A stretch of DNA of 64,000 bases from Nocardioides agri (GTDB lineage Bacteria; Actinomycetota; Actinomycetes; Propionibacteriales; Nocardioidaceae). The position numbers and the translations under genes are program-made. Position 1 is the first letter of the stretch. Each line of letters opens with the position of its first letter. A model generated the notes under the pieces. It did not search any database, was not told the origin of the DNA, and was given only the letters and a program-made list of their open reading frames with translations. The DNA lies in NCBI RefSeq assembly GCF_013778305.1, contig NZ_JACEIC010000004.1, positions 62,001 through 126,000 of the forward strand, given 5' to 3'. Below, piece after piece: positions 62,316 to 64,000 of this stretch.

Positions 62316-64000
62316 TCAGGCGAGGTCGAAGCGGTCCAGCTCCATGACCTTGACCCAGGCGGCGACGAAGTCGCGGACGAACTTCTCGCGCGCGTCCTCG
62401 CTCGCGTAGACCTCGGAGAGCGCCCGCAGCTGCGAGTTCGAGCCGAAGATCAGGTCGACCGGGGTGGCCGTCCACCGGAGGTCGCCGGTGGCGACGTCGC
62501 GGATCTCGTAGACGTTCTCCCCCGACTCCGCGGCCTTCCACTGCGTGCCGGGCGACAGCAGGTTGGCGAAGAAGTCGTTGGTGAGGGTGCCCGGCCGGTC
62601 GGTGAGCACGCCGTGCTGGGCACCGCCGACGTTGGCGCCCAGGGACCGGAGGCCGCCGACGAGGACGGTCATCTCGGGCGCGCTCAGGTCGAGCATGTAG
62701 GCACGGTCGACCAGCAGGACCTCGGGCTGGAGCTTCTCGCCGGCCCGCAGGTAGTTGCGGAACCCGTCGGCGCGCGGCTCGAGCACGGTGAAGGTGTCGG
62801 CGTCGGTCTGGTCCTGGGTGGCGTCGGTGCGCCCCGCGTGGAACGGCACCGTGACCTCGACGCCGCCGTCCCGGGCGGCCTTCTCGACGGCCGCGGACCC
62901 GGCCAGCACGATGAGGTCGGCCAGCGAGACCTGCGCGCCGCCCGCGGCGTTGAAGTCGGCCCGGACGCTCTCGAGGGTCTCGAGGACGGTGGCGAGCTGC
63001 TCGGGCTGGTTGACCTCCCAGCCGCGCTGCGGCTCGAGTCGGATCCGGGCACCGTTGGCGCCGCCGCGCTTGTCGGTCGAGCGGAAGCTCGAGGCCGAGG
63101 CCCACGCGGTCGAGACCAGCTGGGAGACGGTCAGCCCCGACTCGAGGACCTTCGCCTTGAGCGTGGCGACGTCGGCGTCCCCGATCAGCTCACCCTCGTG
63201 GGCCGGCACCGGGTCCTGCCACAGCTGCGGCTCCGGGACCCAGGGGCCGAGGTAGCGGTCGACCGGTCCCATGTCGCGGTGCAGGAGCTTGTACCAGGCC
63301 TTGGCGAAGGCCAGCGCGAACTCGTTGGGGTTCTCCAGGAACCGCCGCGAGATCTTCTCGTACGCCGGGTCGAAGCGGAGCGCGAGGTCGCTGGTCAGCA
63401 TCGTCGGCTTGCGCTTGGGCGAGTCCGCCGTCGGGCCGGGGATGATGTCCTCGGCGTCCTTCGCGACCCACTGGTGCGCGCCGGCCGGGCTCTTCGTGAG
63501 CTCCCACTCGTAGCCGAACAGGATCTTGAAGAAGTCGTTGCTCCACCGGGTCGGCGTGGTGGTCCAGGTGACCTCCAGGCCCGACGTGATCGCGTCGGCG
63601 CCCTTGCCCGAGGCGTACTCGCTCTTCCAGCCGAGGCCCTGGGCCTCCAGCGGCGCGGCCTCCGGCTCGGGGCCGACGAGGTCGGCGTCACCGGCGCCGT
63701 GGGTCTTGCCGAAGGTGTGGCCGCCGGCGATCAGCGCGACGGTCTCCTCGTCGTTCATCGCCATCCGGGCGAACGTCTCGCGGATGTCGCGGGCCGAGGC
63801 CAGCGGGTCCGGGTTGCCGTTGGGGCCCTCCGGGTTGACGTAGATCAGACCCATCTGGACGGCACCGAGGCTCTCCTCGAGCGTCCGCTCGTCGGCGTAC
63901 CGCTCGTCGCCGAGCCAGCTGTCCTCCGGACCCCAGAAGATCTCCTCCGGCTCCCACACGTCCTCGCGGCCGAACCCGAAGCCGAACGTCGAGAAGCCCA
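62316..64000 (-). CDS. katG: catalase-peroxidase KatG, C-terminal 561 residues (start beyond window)
   Basis: KatG is a bifunctional heme enzyme that destroys hydrogen peroxide. The visible part begins upstream of VWEPEEIFWGPEDSW and includes GLIYVNPEGPNG, with the tyrosine of the Met-Tyr-Trp cofactor, and the proximal histidine in ALIAGGHTFGKTHG. The full second, inactive peroxidase-like domain down to the normal C-terminus is also present. The distal Arg/Trp/His region lies outside the window. It reads toward the LAL gene with a terminator between. A furA-type regulator would be expected beyond the window end. Confidence 0.97.
   Translation of the reverse strand, partial: GFSTFGFGFGREDVWEPEEIFWGPEDSWLGDERYADERTLEESLGAVQMGLIYVNPEGPNGNPDPLASARDIRETFARMAMNDEETVALIAGGHTFGKTHGAGDADLVGPEPEAAPLEAQGLGWKSEYASGKGADAITSGLEVTWTTTPTRWSNDFFKILFGYEWELTKSPAGAHQWVAKDAEDIIPGPTADSPKRKPTMLTSDLALRFDPAYEKISRRFLENPNEFALAFAKAWYKLLHRDMGPVDRYLGPWVPEPQLWQDPVPAHEGELIGDADVATLKAKVLESGLTVSQLVSTAWASASSFRSTDKRGGANGARIRLEPQRGWEVNQPEQLATVLETLESVRADFNAAGGAQVSLADLIVLAGSAAVEKAARDGGVEVTVPFHAGRTDATQDQTDADTFTVLEPRADGFRNYLRAGEKLQPEVLLVDRAYMLDLSAPEMTVLVGGLRSLGANVGGAQHGVLTDRPGTLTNDFFANLLSPGTQWKAAESGENVYEIRDVATGDLRWTATPVDLIFGSNSQLRALSEVYASEDAREKFVRDFVAAWVKVMELDRFDLA

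Overview
The window is a fully coding-dense, very GC-rich stretch of an actinobacterial chromosome, most like Nocardioides or a close relative (Nocardioidaceae). The evidence is the heavy use of GTG and TTG starts, actinobacterial gene orders (phoH-ybeY-CBS protein-cdd-like-era; hrcA-dnaJ2-rsmE; rpsT-holA-comEC-comEA), an imuA'-imuB-dnaE2 mutasome, a 10-methyl fatty acid gene pair and many leaderless promoters (TANNNT followed 6-7 nt later by a start codon). I see no tRNA, rRNA, insertion sequence, prophage or CRISPR array. No gap between genes exceeds 300 bases; the longest, before leuS (44691-44868), is filled by an attenuator.

Layout. 1-6900 (minus): a translational-coupling chain phoH, ybeY, CBS/CorC protein, degenerate cytidine deaminase-like gene, then a 10-methyl fatty acid pair (tmsA-like FAD enzyme, tmsB-like methyltransferase), a siderophore-interacting flavoprotein and the 5' part of era. 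6964-12208: small membrane protein, copper-monooxygenase-like lipoprotein with a HIT protein, and an ECF sigma cassette with two GerMN/Gmad2 proteins. 12225-15242: rsmE, dnaJ, hrcA with a CIRCE operator. 15266-21040: MBL-fold enzyme, DUF3097 protein, membrane proteins, a two-component system, TM2 protein. 21065-27965: hemW and the SOS mutasome behind a LexA box. 28073-35096: acyl-CoA ligase, MOSC protein, two kinase-fold proteins, a membrane protein/winged-helix pair, lepA. 35219-44861: rpsT, holA, comEC, comEA, degV, an AAA ATPase and leuS with a leucine leader-peptide attenuator. 44869-52379: SDR, beta-carbonic anhydrase, AraC regulator facing a Baeyer-Villiger-type monooxygenase, vanadium-haloperoxidase-like protein, VOC protein, and a FadD19-like steroid acyl-CoA ligase with a KstR-type operator.

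52405-62252 is the most unusual part. It holds small membrane, SHOCT, DUF6325, DUF1269 and CYTH proteins, a P-type ATPase with altered ion ligands, and a large MalT-like LuxR (LAL) regulator. Four upstream regions share one strictly spaced operator: CACCCC-N4-GGGGTG-N10-ACCCG. At the divergent promoter the ACCCG arm occurs on both sides of the palindrome, pointing toward both transcription units. Related GGGTG half-sites lie upstream of the LAL gene itself. I infer a self-contained LAL-controlled stress regulon. The window ends inside katG.
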